Both the position numbers and the translations under genes were made by a program. Shown piece after piece: positions 1 through 12,700 of a DNA stretch of 64,000 bases; the first letter of the stretch is position 1, and every line of letters begins with the position of its first letter. Under the pieces are notes generated by a model that was not told where the DNA came from, searched no databases, and worked only from the letters and a program-made list of their open reading frames with translations. Source of the DNA: Alviniconcha marisindica (lineage: Eukaryota > Mollusca > Gastropoda > Provannidae); NCBI GenBank assembly GCA_018857735.1, contig JABMCL010003078.1, positions 277,001 through 341,000 of the forward strand, given 5' to 3'.

Positions 1-1130
1 TTTAATTGTTATAAAGTGTTCAGTATTTTTGAATTATGGATCAGATTTTCCTTGTTGGTTTTTATTTGTGTTTTGGTGACTTGTGTTTTGATGCTGTATA
101 GTCATTATTAACGTGTAATTGTCCAGAAGTGACATGGTGCTGACCGCTGCTGACAGGGCCGAAAAACCAAGAACTGGTTAAGACTAAGAGCAGTGCCTGC
201 TTTGGCTGAAACTAGTGAAAGAGGCTACAGGGAGGGCCAGTTCATGTTGCAGCTGCTGATATTTACTGGTTACTGATGTGCTCATATTTTCAACCCCCCC
301 TCCCCCCCCCCACAATTAAGTTTGGAGTTTCTATTGTGTGGATATTGTGATTGTCTGAATCACATAACCATCTGCCGCCCAGCATTTTATAGTGGTGCGT
401 CATCACGAGACAGAGTGTTGTCTGAAGAGACTAGACTGCTGCCTTTATGGTCCAAATCACAGCGAGGGTTCAGCATAAAAGCTGACTAAGTGCTCTGTGT
501 CTGTGAACTGCTGAACTTTCCGCAGCCAATTTTAGTGTGATGATACATGTGGATATGTATATATATGTATGTATCTTCATAAGCCAGAGTATCATAATGA
601 AAAGCTTGGATTGCATTCTTCAAAATCCGGGCAGCTCACCAACAGTCCACAACAGGATGACTTTATTGTTGCATATCCAGGTGATATTATTTGAACTGCT
701 GGACCATTGGCAACCAAACCTTGTATGCTGAGCGCATTATCATGGGCTAGGGTGTTCCGTTTAAAAAACATTGGATTGCTACGTAAGGTGGGGGTGCACA
801 GGAGGCGGGGAGGGACCAAGCAACAAAGCTTGTTATGCATCTGTTTAAAAAAGAAATTCACTATAATTATATGCACTAAATATAACAGATGCACAAAAAG
901 GTTTGTTGCCTGCAAAATGGTTTGTTGCATTACAACCCCCCCCCCCCCCCCCCCCCCCAACACACACACACACACTCCCTTGCCCTGTCTTTACCACCCA
1001 GTGTGTGTGCATTGTAAAATAGGTTTGGATGATTTTTCTTCTTTTTGTTACTTTGGCGTTTTTTTCGTTTTGCTTTTAAAGAAGATGATGTGCGATGTCT
1101 GATGTGTGTCCATGACGTCTTTATCCGTAG
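1..1130. other. Intron or upstream sequence, no gene recognised
   Basis: There are C runs at about 294-310 and 935-958 with adjacent CA repeats; otherwise unique AT-rich sequence with no coding signal that I can support. Confidence 0.6.
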
Positions 1131-1217
1131 ACAGTTGGGCGAGTTAGTTCAGGTCCCTATGCAGGCCCTTGCTCAGTCAGCTGCCTTCAGTGTGGCCCAG
1201 ATGGGCATGGACTTCGT
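1131..1217 (+). CDS. Uncertain exon candidate upstream of CADPS
   Basis: An 87-bp segment is bounded by an AG (1129-1130) and a perfect donor, GTAAGT, at 1218. It reads as 28 whole codons with split codons at both ends (QLGELVQVPMQALAQSAA in the middle). The phase at its 3' end matches the phase at the start of the first sure CADPS exon at 6171, so it could be spliced in without shifting frame. I do not recognise the peptide in CAPS proteins, and the known residues before this point (the stretch ending in a Lys-Arg) do not match. The acceptor has a weak pyrimidine tract. It may be an alternative exon, an exon of another transcript, or chance. Confidence 0.25.
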
Positions 1218-1680
1218 GTAAGTCATCCTGCCAGTTCTCCACAACTCTCAACCTCTTGGACATTTCCTGAGTCGGTTTCCTGGCCTTTGACTTGAAGGTG
1301 TTCTTCTGTAACCTGTGTGTTGGCACTCATTTAAAAAATTATCATCATCATTTTATTTTTTCTGAGCTGTGGACTCGTTGACTCTGTGACTGTGATGCTA
1401 CTGAATACTGGCAGCGGTGGATTTTTTTCTTTTCTTTTTTCACACTGCATTCTCATGTCTTTGGCTGAGCTGGCTGAAATTATATGGCTGATTAATCATA
1501 ACACTTAATAATTTTTTTATTTGTTTCATGTGCGCTGCTTTCTCTTTTAATTTATATCATATATATATGTTTTTTTAAGTTACTAAAAGCTGGTTTTGTT
1601 TATTTTCTGTTTTCAGTTACAGACTTGTCATTGTAGTCATGTAATTCTATTTTAAATTGTTAGGTAACAGATTTTTTAAA
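1218..1680. other. No feature seen
   Basis: AT-rich unique sequence with small TA and T runs. Confidence 0.6.
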
Positions 1681-1738
1681 GAAATGAGTGAACAACTGCT
1701 GGTGAGGTTGACAAAATAGAACAGCTCTAGAAAAATGT
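1681..1738. mobile_element. Solo end related to the foldback element at 51563
   Basis: GAAATGAGTGAACAACTGCT, GGTGAGGTTGACAAAATAGA and ACAGCTCTAGAAAAATGTA match the complement of 51890-51945 with few changes, so a partial copy of the same element lies here. Confidence 0.75.
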
Positions 1739-1908
1739 ATTATGACATAGACAACATGATGCAGATTTTCAGGGAAATCCCCTTCTTCAGGCCACAAAAT
1801 GACACTTAAACAATAGTGAAATTTTGAATCTTTTATGTGTTTGGATCTTATTTTAGAACACTAGCAGTCATTCTTGTTTCAGATTTCTTTTTCCGAGAAA
1901 TGTTGTTT

Positions 1909-2086
1909 TAAGTGGGATTTCAAGTAGGACTTTGTGCATGAAAAGTGGGATTTCAAGCAGGAATTTGTGCATGAAAAATGGGATTTCAAGCAGGACTTTG
2001 TGCATGAAAAGTGAAAAGTGGGATTACAAACAGGACTTTGTGCATGAAAAGTGAAAAATGAGATTTCAAGTTGGTCTTTGTGCAGG
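1909..2086 (+). repeat. ~33-42 bp tandem repeat, ~5 copies
   Basis: Units read AAGTGGGATTTCAAGCAGGA then CTTTGTGCATGAAAAGTG. Confidence 0.9.
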
Positions 2087-2403
2087 GTCCTATACTACTA
2101 TATATATAGCCACACTGGAAGCACTTCGCCTTGAACTTCATATGATATCCCAGGGACAGTTAAAGGGTTAATGTTAGTTGTTACTCATTGTGTGGATCGT
2201 TGATAGTGTGGAGGAAAAGAGGGTGCTGGGTCCATTCAGAGCGGTCTTTCTTTGTCAGACATAGCTTTTGTGCGCTGAAAGTGGAGAGGAATGGACATTC
2301 TGGATAAGGTGAATACGCTCAGCGCTGTTGGTTTTGTGTCAGGTGAAGGCATAGCGACAAGAACACTTGCAGGATTCTGTCTCCACAGAACCTTGTGTGT
2401 GTG

Positions 2404-2405
<2 letters not shown>
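2087..2405. other. No feature seen
   Basis: Unique sequence between the 33-42 bp repeat and the TA run. Confidence 0.6.

Positions 2406-2458
<53 letters not shown>
2406..2458 (+). repeat. (TA)n microsatellite
   Basis: About 26 TA dinucleotides in a row. Confidence 0.95.
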
Positions 2459-2460
<2 letters not shown>

Positions 2461-2848
2461 TGTGTAGTTTATAGAAAGTATGGAAGAGATCATTATAAGC
2501 ACAGTTTCTTCACCTTCATCGGTTTTCTGTGCCAAGCTCAGCAGAATGCTGTACATACTCAAGACATGGCTTTCATCAGATGTGGCCTACCAGTATGTTA
2601 CCGAAGGCAATGTCGGCTTTGATATTTAAAGTGAGACCTACTTTGTGATTTTTGGGGCAGCTGTTTCTAATGCTTGGTAAATTGATTTTCAGGATTGATG
2701 AGGTCTCTCGCATGACAAAAAATGTCTGTTTTTTTTCTCCTGTTTTTTTATATATATATAAGGCTGTCAGCAAAGTTGTGTTCTTTTTTGCTGTCAGTTC
2801 CTTTGTCACCGGGCTGGTTTTATTTGTGTGAACTGTTTACTACTCTTC

Positions 2849-3615
2849 AGTGTGTGTGTGTTGCAGTGTGTGTCACAATGTGTCTGTATCTCTGTGTGTG
2901 AGTGTGTTGGTGTGTGTGTTGCTGCATGTGTCACAAGGTGTCTACATTTGTGTGTGTGTAGCAGTATGTGTCTCAGTGTGTCTGTATCTCTATGTGTGCA
3001 TGAATGCATGTGTGTGTGTGTGTGTGCATGCGTGCATGCATGGGTAGGTGTATGTGCATGCAGTGCCTGCTTAAAGTAAAGAAGGAAGATGGTGATTGAT
3101 TTATTCACCGTGGGTTGGCATGATCCCAAATTATCCCAGACGTTGAGCGGTGTCAGAGAAGGTTAGAGTCGCTGCCAGCGGCGGAGATCAATCAGTGAAC
3201 TGCAGGCAGTGCCTTGGAGATTTGGTCTCTGGCACGCCATCAGTACTCATCTGTTTTTTGGCATAACTGTGGTCTCTGTTGGTGTTTGTCTAGTTCCTGA
3301 CTGGGGCTGGTTAGGATCTCCTATGCCCGCCTGCATTCTGTTGTCTTGTCAGTCGGGGGGTTTGTCTGGTGGACATGTTTTAGTCTGGCTGTGTGTGAGG
3401 GTGTTGTGTGTGAGAGAGGAGAGAGTGTGTGTGTGTGGTGTGTGCGAGAGAGAGAGAGAGTGTGTGTGTGTGCGTAGAGAGAGAGATGAGAGTGTGTGTG
3501 TGTGTGTTGTGCGTGAGAGAGAGAGAGGAGTGTGTGTTGTTGTGTGTGTGTGTGGAAGAGAGAGAGTGTGTGTGTGTGTGTGTGCGTGAGAGATGTGTGT
3601 GTGTTGTGTGTGCGT

Positions 3616-3679
<64 letters not shown>

Positions 3680-3735
3680 TGTGTGTGTGTGTGTGTGCGT
3701 GAGAGAGAGAGAGTGTGTGTGTGTCTCTCTCTGTG
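2849..3735 (+). repeat. GT-rich cryptic repeat and (GA)n/(GT)n block
   Basis: 2849-3062 is GTGTGTCTGTATCTC-like cryptic repeat. 3397-3735 alternates GT and GA runs, with an uninterrupted GA run at about 3618-3677. Between them (3063-3396) is unique sequence with nothing recognised. Confidence 0.9.
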
Positions 3736-4728
3736 TGTCTTCCCCCCTCCCCCTGCAGATGCATGCATGTAAGCGCGTGCACACACAAACGCACACACAC
3801 ACCACACACACTCATACACATACATCCACTTACAGAATGCACACTCATGCCTATTATAGTGTTAACAGAATGTAATCTCACGCAGTCACCTATATTCCTG
3901 CGCAAAACAGTAGTAGCATTTGTAATATCGGCACCTCCAGTAGAGACTGTTAAGCTTGCACGATGATATTGATTATTCTTCATGCTGATAACAGTTAACC
4001 TAACACCCTTTTTGTGATGCTGGCCAAGGTTCACTTTGACTTTGAGTGGCTTTGGGTAAAATCAGAAGATTTATTTTCTGAACAGCCTTAGCCTGTTGAA
4101 ACTTTGTATGATGTTCAAAGTTTGTGTGGTTGTTGCATACATCCATGGGCAAGATCGTGCGGAAATAATTAATCAGTGCTCTAGCCCTGGAAAATGCCTT
4201 GCACCGAGTTTATTTCTCCCATGCTTTCTGAGCAAGATCTTTTAAACTCTACATTATGGTATACTATAAGACATGAGATTGTGCAGTCTCTTTCAAACTC
4301 TACATTATGATGTATTATAACAATATAAGACATTAGATTGTTTTTATCTGTGCTAAAGGTTGATGTATTATTAGACATTAGATTGTTTTTATCTGTGCGA
4401 AAGCTGCACACAGCAATTTGCCACTTTTATGCATATAATGTAGATTTGAAACCGAGTCGGGTTTTTACACATGTTGTGTTGAGGGCTCATCCATTTTTAA
4501 AGGCCGTGGGAGAGCTTGAAAGAAAAACAGTAACCTTATTAAGTTATACGTACCAGAAATCTCATGTTATGATTTTGATCCCAATGAATATTTGCTCCAT
4601 CTGTTTTGTCTTAGAATTGTTTGCTTCCGTTTTCTTTTCTAATAACACCATTTAAGACTGTCATAACTGAAAATTTTAAAATACATACATTTGGATGCTT
4701 ATTTAAAAGCTTTTCTGGTAGAGAGAGA

Positions 4729-4730
<2 letters not shown>
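3736..4730. other. Mostly unique intron sequence
   Basis: A CA-rich start, then two copies each of TCTACATTATGGTATACTAT-like and ACATTAGATTGTTTTTATCT motifs near 4245-4400 (short local duplications). No gene recognised. Confidence 0.6.

Positions 4731-4793
<63 letters not shown>
4731..4793 (+). repeat. (GT)n microsatellite, ~62 bp
   Basis: An uninterrupted GT run. Confidence 0.95.
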
Positions 4794-4796
<3 letters not shown>

Positions 4797-5737
4797 CATG
4801 CATACGTGCACATGTGTGTGAAGTGGTCTTTGACTTGAATGACAAAATATGAGTATGGTTGTACTATGTATTGTAAGTTGTATCTGTCAACATGTTATTG
4901 TTTGATACAGTGAAGATCGACACCACCTGCATTGATAAGTGTCGAACTATGACACAGACACATAATAATTATCATTTTTATGTCCACACCCACTCCTTTA
5001 CTGTCTCTCATGCACACACACACACATGCAGATTGCTCCATAAAACCTGTTAGGCTCCCCTTCGGGCATTTTGAACTCTGCTAATTGATTTCCCCCTCTA
5101 TGCGTGACAGATTGTACAGCATGTTGTAACTGTAGCTAATGTTTCATGGAGAAAACAAGAGAATGAGTCAAAAACAACAACAACAGTTGGTCTTTGTTGA
5201 TATGCCCCCCCCCCCCCTCTCCTCCCCCCCCCCCCTCTCCCCCCCCCCTCCCACCCCCTCACCAGCCCCCTAGCAGCACATGACATATTGAAACGCATAC
5301 ACCAAAGCATGCATGCACCAGTATTTCTGCCACCATTGCGTGGTTATTATGGTTTCCTTTTTTTAATTTTTTAATGATGATTTTGAAACTGTACTTTTAG
5401 CTATATATAAACAGTGGTTCCACTAGCTCCTAATTATAATTGTTATTATGTGAACGCTCGTTGAGTGCATATTATATGAACATTTGTTGAGTGCATCATT
5501 TTGAGAGGAGCCTCAAACGCTTCACAGTGGCAACCATACAGCACCATTCTCTGCTTCTGATTGGACCCTCTGTGTTCTAGTCATATGTAACTCTGAATGA
5601 GCGATCAGTGTTTTATTTCATGTCTACCCACCGCAAGGTGACATTAGACAACAACAACAACAAAAATGAATTTGTGACTACAGCTTTATAATATAAAGCA
5701 TGTTTAATATTTCCACTGAAGTTGTTGCATGCTGTTT
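4794..5737. other. Unique intron sequence with a C-rich tract
   Basis: A C-rich tract lies at 5204-5268 (G-rich on the minus strand). Nothing coding recognised. Confidence 0.6.
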
Positions 5738-5865
5738 GGTTGTTACATGGCTGGTGCCACATGAAACTGCTGCCCTCTCAGCACACATTTTGTGTATACC
5801 GTGCAGCCATGCACCAGTTTACTGTGTCATCCTGTTCAAAGTCACATGTAGAGTGCATCACTAAA
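5738..5865 (-). mobile_element. Antisense internal fragment of the SINE at 49709
   Basis: ACATGGCTGGTGCCACATGA, AACTGCTGCCCTCTCAGCAC and CAGCCATGCACCAG match the complement of the SINE middle and the related copy at 28190. Confidence 0.65.
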
Positions 5866-6170
5866 AGGGTTGAAAACAAGAGTGCATTTTTTCAGAGTAC
5901 ATCACAGCACACATCAAGGCTGTCCAAGCTGGACAAGAATGGTGTGGACAGTGACATTGAAAGGGTTAAAAACGAGTGTATCTTTCAGGGCCCAGCACAT
6001 GCCAGCACTGTCCAAGCAGGACATGAATGATGTGGACAGTGACAATAAAAGGGTTAAAAAACGAGAGTGTATTTTTCAGGGCGCAGCACATGTCAACGCT
6101 GTCCAAGCTGGACATGAATGATGTGGACAGTGACATTGAAAGGGTTAAAAAACGAGAGTGTATTTTTCAG
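5837..6170 (+). repeat. Minisatellite containing the acceptor and start of the exon at 6171 (~91 bp, 3 copies + exon)
   Basis: Each ~91-bp unit has an intronic part (AAAGGGTTAAAAAACGAG, then TATTTTTCAG) followed by about 50 bp of the exon start (AGCACACGTCAACGCTGTCC and onward to GTGGACAG). Copies begin at about 5905, 5990 and 6080, and the fourth copy is the true exon. Confidence 0.92.
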
Positions 6171-6270
6171 GGCACAGCACACGTCAACGCTGTCCAAGCT
6201 GGACATGAATGATGTGGACAGCGAACCTGGCCTTTCCAAGATGGATGTCGTCCTGTCCTTCTCATTGGAG
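6171..6270 (+). CDS. CADPS: CADPS exon: linker before C2 and first C2 strand
   Basis: This 100-nt exon follows TATTTTTCAG and ends before GTATGT at 6271. It starts with one base of a split codon and then 33 codons ending DVVLSFSLE, the conserved entry to the C2 domain. The preceding residues (STLSKLD, then DSEPGLSK) match the serine-rich linker of invertebrate CAPS. It is the first unequivocal CADPS exon in the window; the exon before it, expected to end in a Lys-Arg, was not found upstream. Both edges are copied: the acceptor plus exon start is repeated three times upstream (5837-6170), and the exon end plus donor is echoed downstream (6271-6890). Confidence 0.93.
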
Positions 6271-9200
6271 GTATGTGTTCACTTGTTACACAGTCTGTCT
6301 CACCGGAGGTTTGTGTTCACTCAGTGCACAGTCCGTCTCTTCTGGAGGTTTGTGCTCACTGGAAGTTTGTATTCACCCAGTGCACAGTCCTCACTGGAGG
6401 TTTGTGTTCACTGGCAGTTTTTATTCACTGAGTGCACAGTCCTTCTAACTGGAGGTTTGTGTTCACTGGAAGTTTGTGTTCACTCAGTGCACAGTCCTCA
6501 CTGGAGGTTTGTGTTCACTGGAAGTTTGTGTTTACTCAGTGCACAGTCTGTGTTCACTCATTACACAGTCCTTCTCACTGGAGGTATGTGCTTACTTGTT
6601 GCTAATGTTACGCGATCTGTCTCACTGGGGATGTTCATATGTTACACAATCTCCCTCTAGAGGTATGTGTTCACTTGTTCCACAGTCTGTCTCTCAGGAA
6701 GTGTGTCCTCTCTTGTTGAACTGTCTGTCTTCCTGTAGGTACATGTTCACTTGCTACAGAATCTGTCTCAGTGGAAGTACATGTTTACTTGTTGAACAGT
6801 CTGTCTCCCTGTAGGTACATGTTCACTTGCTACAGAACGTGTCTCACTGGAGATACATGTTTACTTGCTGAACAATTTGTCTTTCTGTAGGTACAATAAT
6901 TACAGGGAATTTACAGAGTGCTTTTCGAGACTCAAAGCGCTTTACAGCTTAAAGAAAAACAGACGCTGTGCAAATACCCGTATACAACTTTACAAGTGGT
7001 ATATAAACAAGCAAACGAAATGTACAGAAATTAACAAAACGTTTTCATACAAAGCATGGCAAAAACATGCACACACAAGATCGCGTCTGCATGTGCTCAC
7101 ACGCGCACACACACACACACACACACACATTAAATCTAAATGTAAGTACTTGTTCGTGTCTAACATTGTAACAAAGTAACATGCTATGTCAAGTTCTCCA
7201 TAATGTAATGTTCTTCAGCTAGTATTTATTTGAAGGGGTTCTGAAAGTGACATTCATCAGCTAGTGTTTATTTCAAAGGGTTCTCTGAGTGATGTTCATC
7301 AGCTTGTTTTGGTGCCAAGGGATTCTCAAACTGACATTCATTGATTGGTGTTCCTGTCAAGGGGCTGTCACAGTGACGTGCATCCGCTTGTGTTCATGTC
7401 AAAGGGTTGTCAGAGTGACATTCATCAGCTAGCATTTTGGTCTTCAGCTTGTGTTCATGTCAAGAGCTAGTGTTCTTGTCGAGGGGTTGTCCGAGTGACG
7501 TTCATCAGCTTGTGTTCATGTCAAGAGCTAGTGTTCTTGTCGAGGGGTTGTCAGGGTGACATTACATCAGCTTGTGTTCACGTCAAGGGGTTGTCAGAGC
7601 GACATTCATCAGCTTGTGTTCATGTGAGGGGGTTCTGAGAGTGACGTTCATCAGCTAGCGTTTGTGCAGCAGGGATCGTCCGTTCAGCCTGAGATAAGCG
7701 CAGGCTCACATTCAGCTCTGTATTCTCGTCTGGTGGGGAAATCGGACTGAATAGCTGGTCCCTTGGTGCAGACGCAAAGCTTGTTAGACCAGCGTGGTTC
7801 TTGAAGCTGCCCACGCAAAAGGTCCCAAGGCAATTGCAAATTGTGAAGAAGAATGTGGGAAGCATACTTGTCTCCCTTGATAAAATCAATAGGTACCCCC
7901 CCCCCCCCCCCCCCCCGTCCCCTTTGTCCTCATCAGTGAAACGACCGTCATTGCATGCTGACTGGCATTAAAAACAGTTTTGTATCTGTCTTATCCCCCC
8001 TGCTCTGTACATTCCAATTGGGCACCCCCCCCCCCCCCACATCCCAGTTGGGCAGACATCCCCCCTTTCCTGTACATCCCAGTTGGACAAACATCCCCCC
8101 TTTCCTGTACATCCCAATTGGGCAGACATCCCCCCTCCCCTATACATACCAATTGGGTTAAACATCTCCCTCCACTGTACATCCCAGTTGGGCAAACACC
8201 CCCCTCCCCTGTACATCCCAATTGGGCAAAGGTCCCTACTTCCTGTACATCCCAGTTGGGCAAACACCCCCCTCCCCTGTATCCAACTGCCCCCCCCCCC
8301 CCCCCCCACACACACCACACCTCCCTACATTCACTAGGCAAACCCCCCCCCCCCCCCCTTCCTGTACATCCCAGTTGGGCAAACATCCCCTCTTCCCTGT
8401 ACATCCCATTTGGGCAAGCATCCCCACTCCCTGTACATCCCATTTAGGCAAGCATCTCCCCTCCCCTGTACATCCCAGTTGGGCAAACATCCACCCTCCC
8501 CTGTACATCCCAATTGGGCAAACATCCACCCTCCCTGTACATCCCAGTTGGGGCAGACATCTCCCTCCTTGTACATCCCAGCTGGGCGAACACCCCCTCC
8601 CCCCTGTACATTCCAGCTGGGCAAACATCCACCCTTCCATGCACATCCCAATAGACGATCTTCGGAAATCCAGGGGACTGCACTCGGTAAGAGCCTTCGG
8701 GCATGGACCTGTATATATAGGTCCATGCCTGCGGGTGTAGCGCAGAGTAGGCAAGCTTTTGTTGGGGTACAGTGAGCACGTGGGGAAGATGACGGATACC
8801 CGTAAACAAAAGGCAGAAAAGGCATCAGAAATGCCGATCAAACACTCACTGCTCGATCAAACACTCACTGCTCGCGGGGAACGTGCAGATTGGATAGTAG
8901 GTTCCACCAGCTGGTAGTCTAGTATAAATTATAATAGGTCCATGCCTGAAGATCTCAGTGTCACAGATCGGCTCTTCTCTGCTGCCACCTCCATTCAGGG
9001 GACTTCACTCGCCCGGAGTAAGAAAACACTGTCAAATTATCTTCGCCTGTTATTTCTGGAAATCGTCTATTGGGCAAACACCCCCCTCCCCAGTACATTC
9101 CACCTGGGTAAACATCCCCCCTCCCCAGTACATCCCAGTTGGGTAAACAGGCAGGCAGGAGAGGGCTGTGTTGCTCCTGCAGCTTCTGTAACCGTACTCT

Positions 9201-9339
9201 GGTGAGGCAACCTGAATTTTCCTCAGTAGTGCACATGATTAACACAGAGAGGGAAAAACAGAGTATCAGGATTTTCCTCTTCTGTGTCTTAGCTTGCCTT
9301 TGTGTGTGTGTGTGTCACTCCCAGTCTGCTAACAGGGAC

Positions 9340-9402
<63 letters not shown>

Positions 9403-9427
9403 TCACTCCCAGTCTGCTAACAGGGAC

Positions 9428-9494
<67 letters not shown>

Positions 9495-9691
9495 TCACTC
9501 CCAGTCTGCTAACAGGGACTTGTGTATGTGCATGTGTGTCTCACTCCCAGTCTGCTAACAGGGACTTGTGTGTGTGTCTCACTCCCAGTCTGTGTGTGTC
9601 TTGCTCCCCATCTGCTTAACAGGGGCTTGCCTTGTGTGTGTCTCACACCCAGGGACTTGCCTTGTGTGTGTGTGTCTCTCACCCCTAGGCT

Positions 9692-9758
<67 letters not shown>

Positions 9759-12700
9759 CTCTCAGGTTCACATGACCAAGGTGAAGGGGCTGAAGTCTCA
9801 GGCTGATAACAGGGAGTTGCCTTGTTTGTGTGTCTCACTCTCAGGCTGATAACAGGGAGTTGCCTTGTGTGTGTGTCTCACTCTCACTCTCAGGCTGATA
9901 ACAAGGAGTTGCCTTGTGTGTGTGTCTCACTCTCAGGCTGATAACAGGGAGTTGCCTTGTGTGTGTGTCTCACTCTCAGGCTGATAACAGGGAGTTGCCT
10001 TGTGTGTGTGTCTCACTCTCAGGCTGATAACAGGGAGTTGCCTTGTGTGTGTGTCTCACTCTCAGGCTGATAACAGGGAGTTGCCTTTGTGTGTGTGTCT
10101 CACTCTCGGGTTCACGTGATTGAGGTGAAGGGGCTGAAGTCTCTGGTTGATAACAGGCTGATGTGTGTGTGTCTCACTCTCAGGTTCACTTGATTGAGGT
10201 GAAGGGGCTGAAGTCTCTGGCTGATAACAGGCTGATGTGTGTGTGTCTCACTCTCAGGCTGATGTGTGTGTGTCTCACTCTCAGGTTCATGTGATTGAGG
10301 TGAAGGGGCTGAAGTCTCTGGCTGATAACAGGCTGATGTGTGTGTGTCTCACTCTCAGGTCCACATGATTGAGGTGAAGGGGCTGAAGTCTCTGGCTGAT
10401 AACAGGCTGATGTGTGTGTGTCTCACTCCCAGGTCCACGTGATTGAGGTGAAGGGGCTGAAGTCTCTGGCTGATAACAGGCTGATGTGTGTGTGTCTCAC
10501 TCTCAGGTCCACGTGATTGAGGTGAAGGGGCTGAAGTCTCTGGCTGATAACAGGCTGATGTGTGTGTGTCTCACTCTCAGGTCCACGTGATTGAGGTGAA
10601 GGGGCTGAAGTCTCTGGCTGATAACAGGCTGATGTGTGTGTGTCTCACTCTCAGGTCCACGTGATTGAGGTGAAGGGGCTGAAGTCTCTGGCTGATAACA
10701 GGCTGATGTGTGTGTGTCTCACTCTCAGGTCCACGTGATTGAGGTGAAGGGGCTGAAGTCTCTGGCTGATAACAGGCTGATGTGTGTGTGTCTCACTCTC
10801 AGGTCCATGTGATTGAGGTGAAGGGGCTGAAGTCTCTGGCTGATAACAGGCTGATGTGTGTGTGTCTCACTCTCAGGTCCACGTGATTGAGGTGAAGGGG
10901 CTGAAGTCTCTGGCTGATAACAGGCTGATGTGTGTGTGTGTCTCACTCTCAGGTCCACGTGATTGAGGTGAAGGGGCTGAAGTCTCTGGCTGATAACAGG
11001 CTGATGTGTGTGTGTCTCACTCTCAGGTCCACGTGATTGAGGTGAAGGGGCTGAAGTCTCTGGCTGATAACAGGCTGATGTGTGTGTGTCTCACTCTCAG
11101 GTCCACGTGATTGAGGTGAAGGGGCTGAAGTCTCTGGCTGATAACAGGCTGATGTGTGTGTGTCTCACTCTCAGGTCCACGTGATTGAGGTGAAGGGGCT
11201 GAAGTCTCTGGCTGATAACAGGCTGATGTGTGTGTGTCTCACTCTCAGGTCCACGTGATTGAGGTGAAGGGGCTGAAGTCTCTGGCTGATAACAGGCTGA
11301 TGTGTGTGTGTCTCACTCTCAGGTCCACGTGATTGAGGTGAAGGGGCTGAAGTCTCTGGCTGATAACAGGCTGATGTGTGTGTGTCTCACTCCAGGTCCA
11401 CGTGATTGAGGTGAAGGGGCTGAAGTCTCTGGCTGATAACAGGCTGATGTGTGTGTGTCTCACTCTCAGGTCCACGTGATTGAGGTGAAGGGGCTGAAGT
11501 CTCTGGCTGATAACAGGCTGATGTGTGTGTGTCTCACTCCCAGGTCCACGTGATTGAGGTGAAGGGGCTGAAGTCTCTGGCCCCCAACAAGATCGTCTAC
11601 TGCACTATGGAGGTGGAGGGAGGAGAGAAGCTGCAGACGGACCAAGCGGAGGCCTCCAAACCAGCGTGAGTTCTCTGCCTGCAATTACCCCGCTGAAATC
11701 TGCTCACCAACAAAGCATTAACGCAGCTTCAGCCAGTCCACACAAGCATTAAACAAGGGTGGAGGAATGCAAGGGTATTTTATTTATTTATTCGCCGCCG
11801 ACGTTAAAATGTGCACATGAATTTGTCGTGAGTGATGTTCCATTCACACAGTGCGTTAACAAATAGACTGACATTGCGGTTAGCTGTGTATAAAACCCCA
11901 ACTCACGGGCATTAACAAATAGACTGACGTTGCAGTTAGTTGTGTACAAAACCCCAAATCGTGGGCATTAACAAATAGACTGACATTGCAGTTAGTTGTG
12001 TATAAAACCCCAAATCATGGGCCAGCAAAATGCTATGTGCAGCTAACAAAGCATGCCAGCGATGGAACCCCCACCCCCATCCCCTGCTGTTTGATTTCAA
12101 GAGAGAAAATGTGAATAGGAAGTAATTTCAAGGGAAAATGTGAATAGGAAGTGATTTCAAGAGAGAAAATGTCAGTAGGAAGTTATTTCAGCAGCGAAAA
12201 TGTCAGTAGGAAGTTATTTCAAGCGAGAAAATGTGACAAGGAAGTTATTTCAATAGAGAAAATGTGACAAGGAAGTGATTTCAAGAGAGAAAATATGACT
12301 AGGAAGTGATTTCAAGAGAGAAAATTGAATATGAAGTGATTTCAAGAGAGAAAATGTGACTAGGAAGTGATTTCAAGAGAGAAAATTGAGTATGAAGTGA
12401 TTTCAAGAGAAAATAAGACTAGGAAGTGATTTTAAGAGAGAAGATGTGATTAGGAAGTGACTTCAAGAGAGAAAATGTGAACTGGAACTGATTTCAAGAG
12501 AGAAAATATGACTAGGAAATTTCAAGAGAGAAAATGTGACTAGCAAATGATTCCAAGATAGAAAATGTGACTAGCAACTGATTTCAAGAGAGAAAATGTG
12601 ACTGGGAAGTGATTTCAAGCGAGAAAATGTGACTAGGAGTAGGAAGTGATTCCAAGAAGAAAATGTGACTAGGAAGTGATTTCAAAGAGGAAATATGACT

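Noticed and set aside
3321..4034. Minus-strand frames rich in Thr-His-Ser-Leu
   Set aside because: Produced by GT/GA microsatellites.
7620..7889. 89-codon minus-strand frame in non-repetitive sequence
   Set aside because: No recognisable protein and no splice or start signals that distinguish it from chance.
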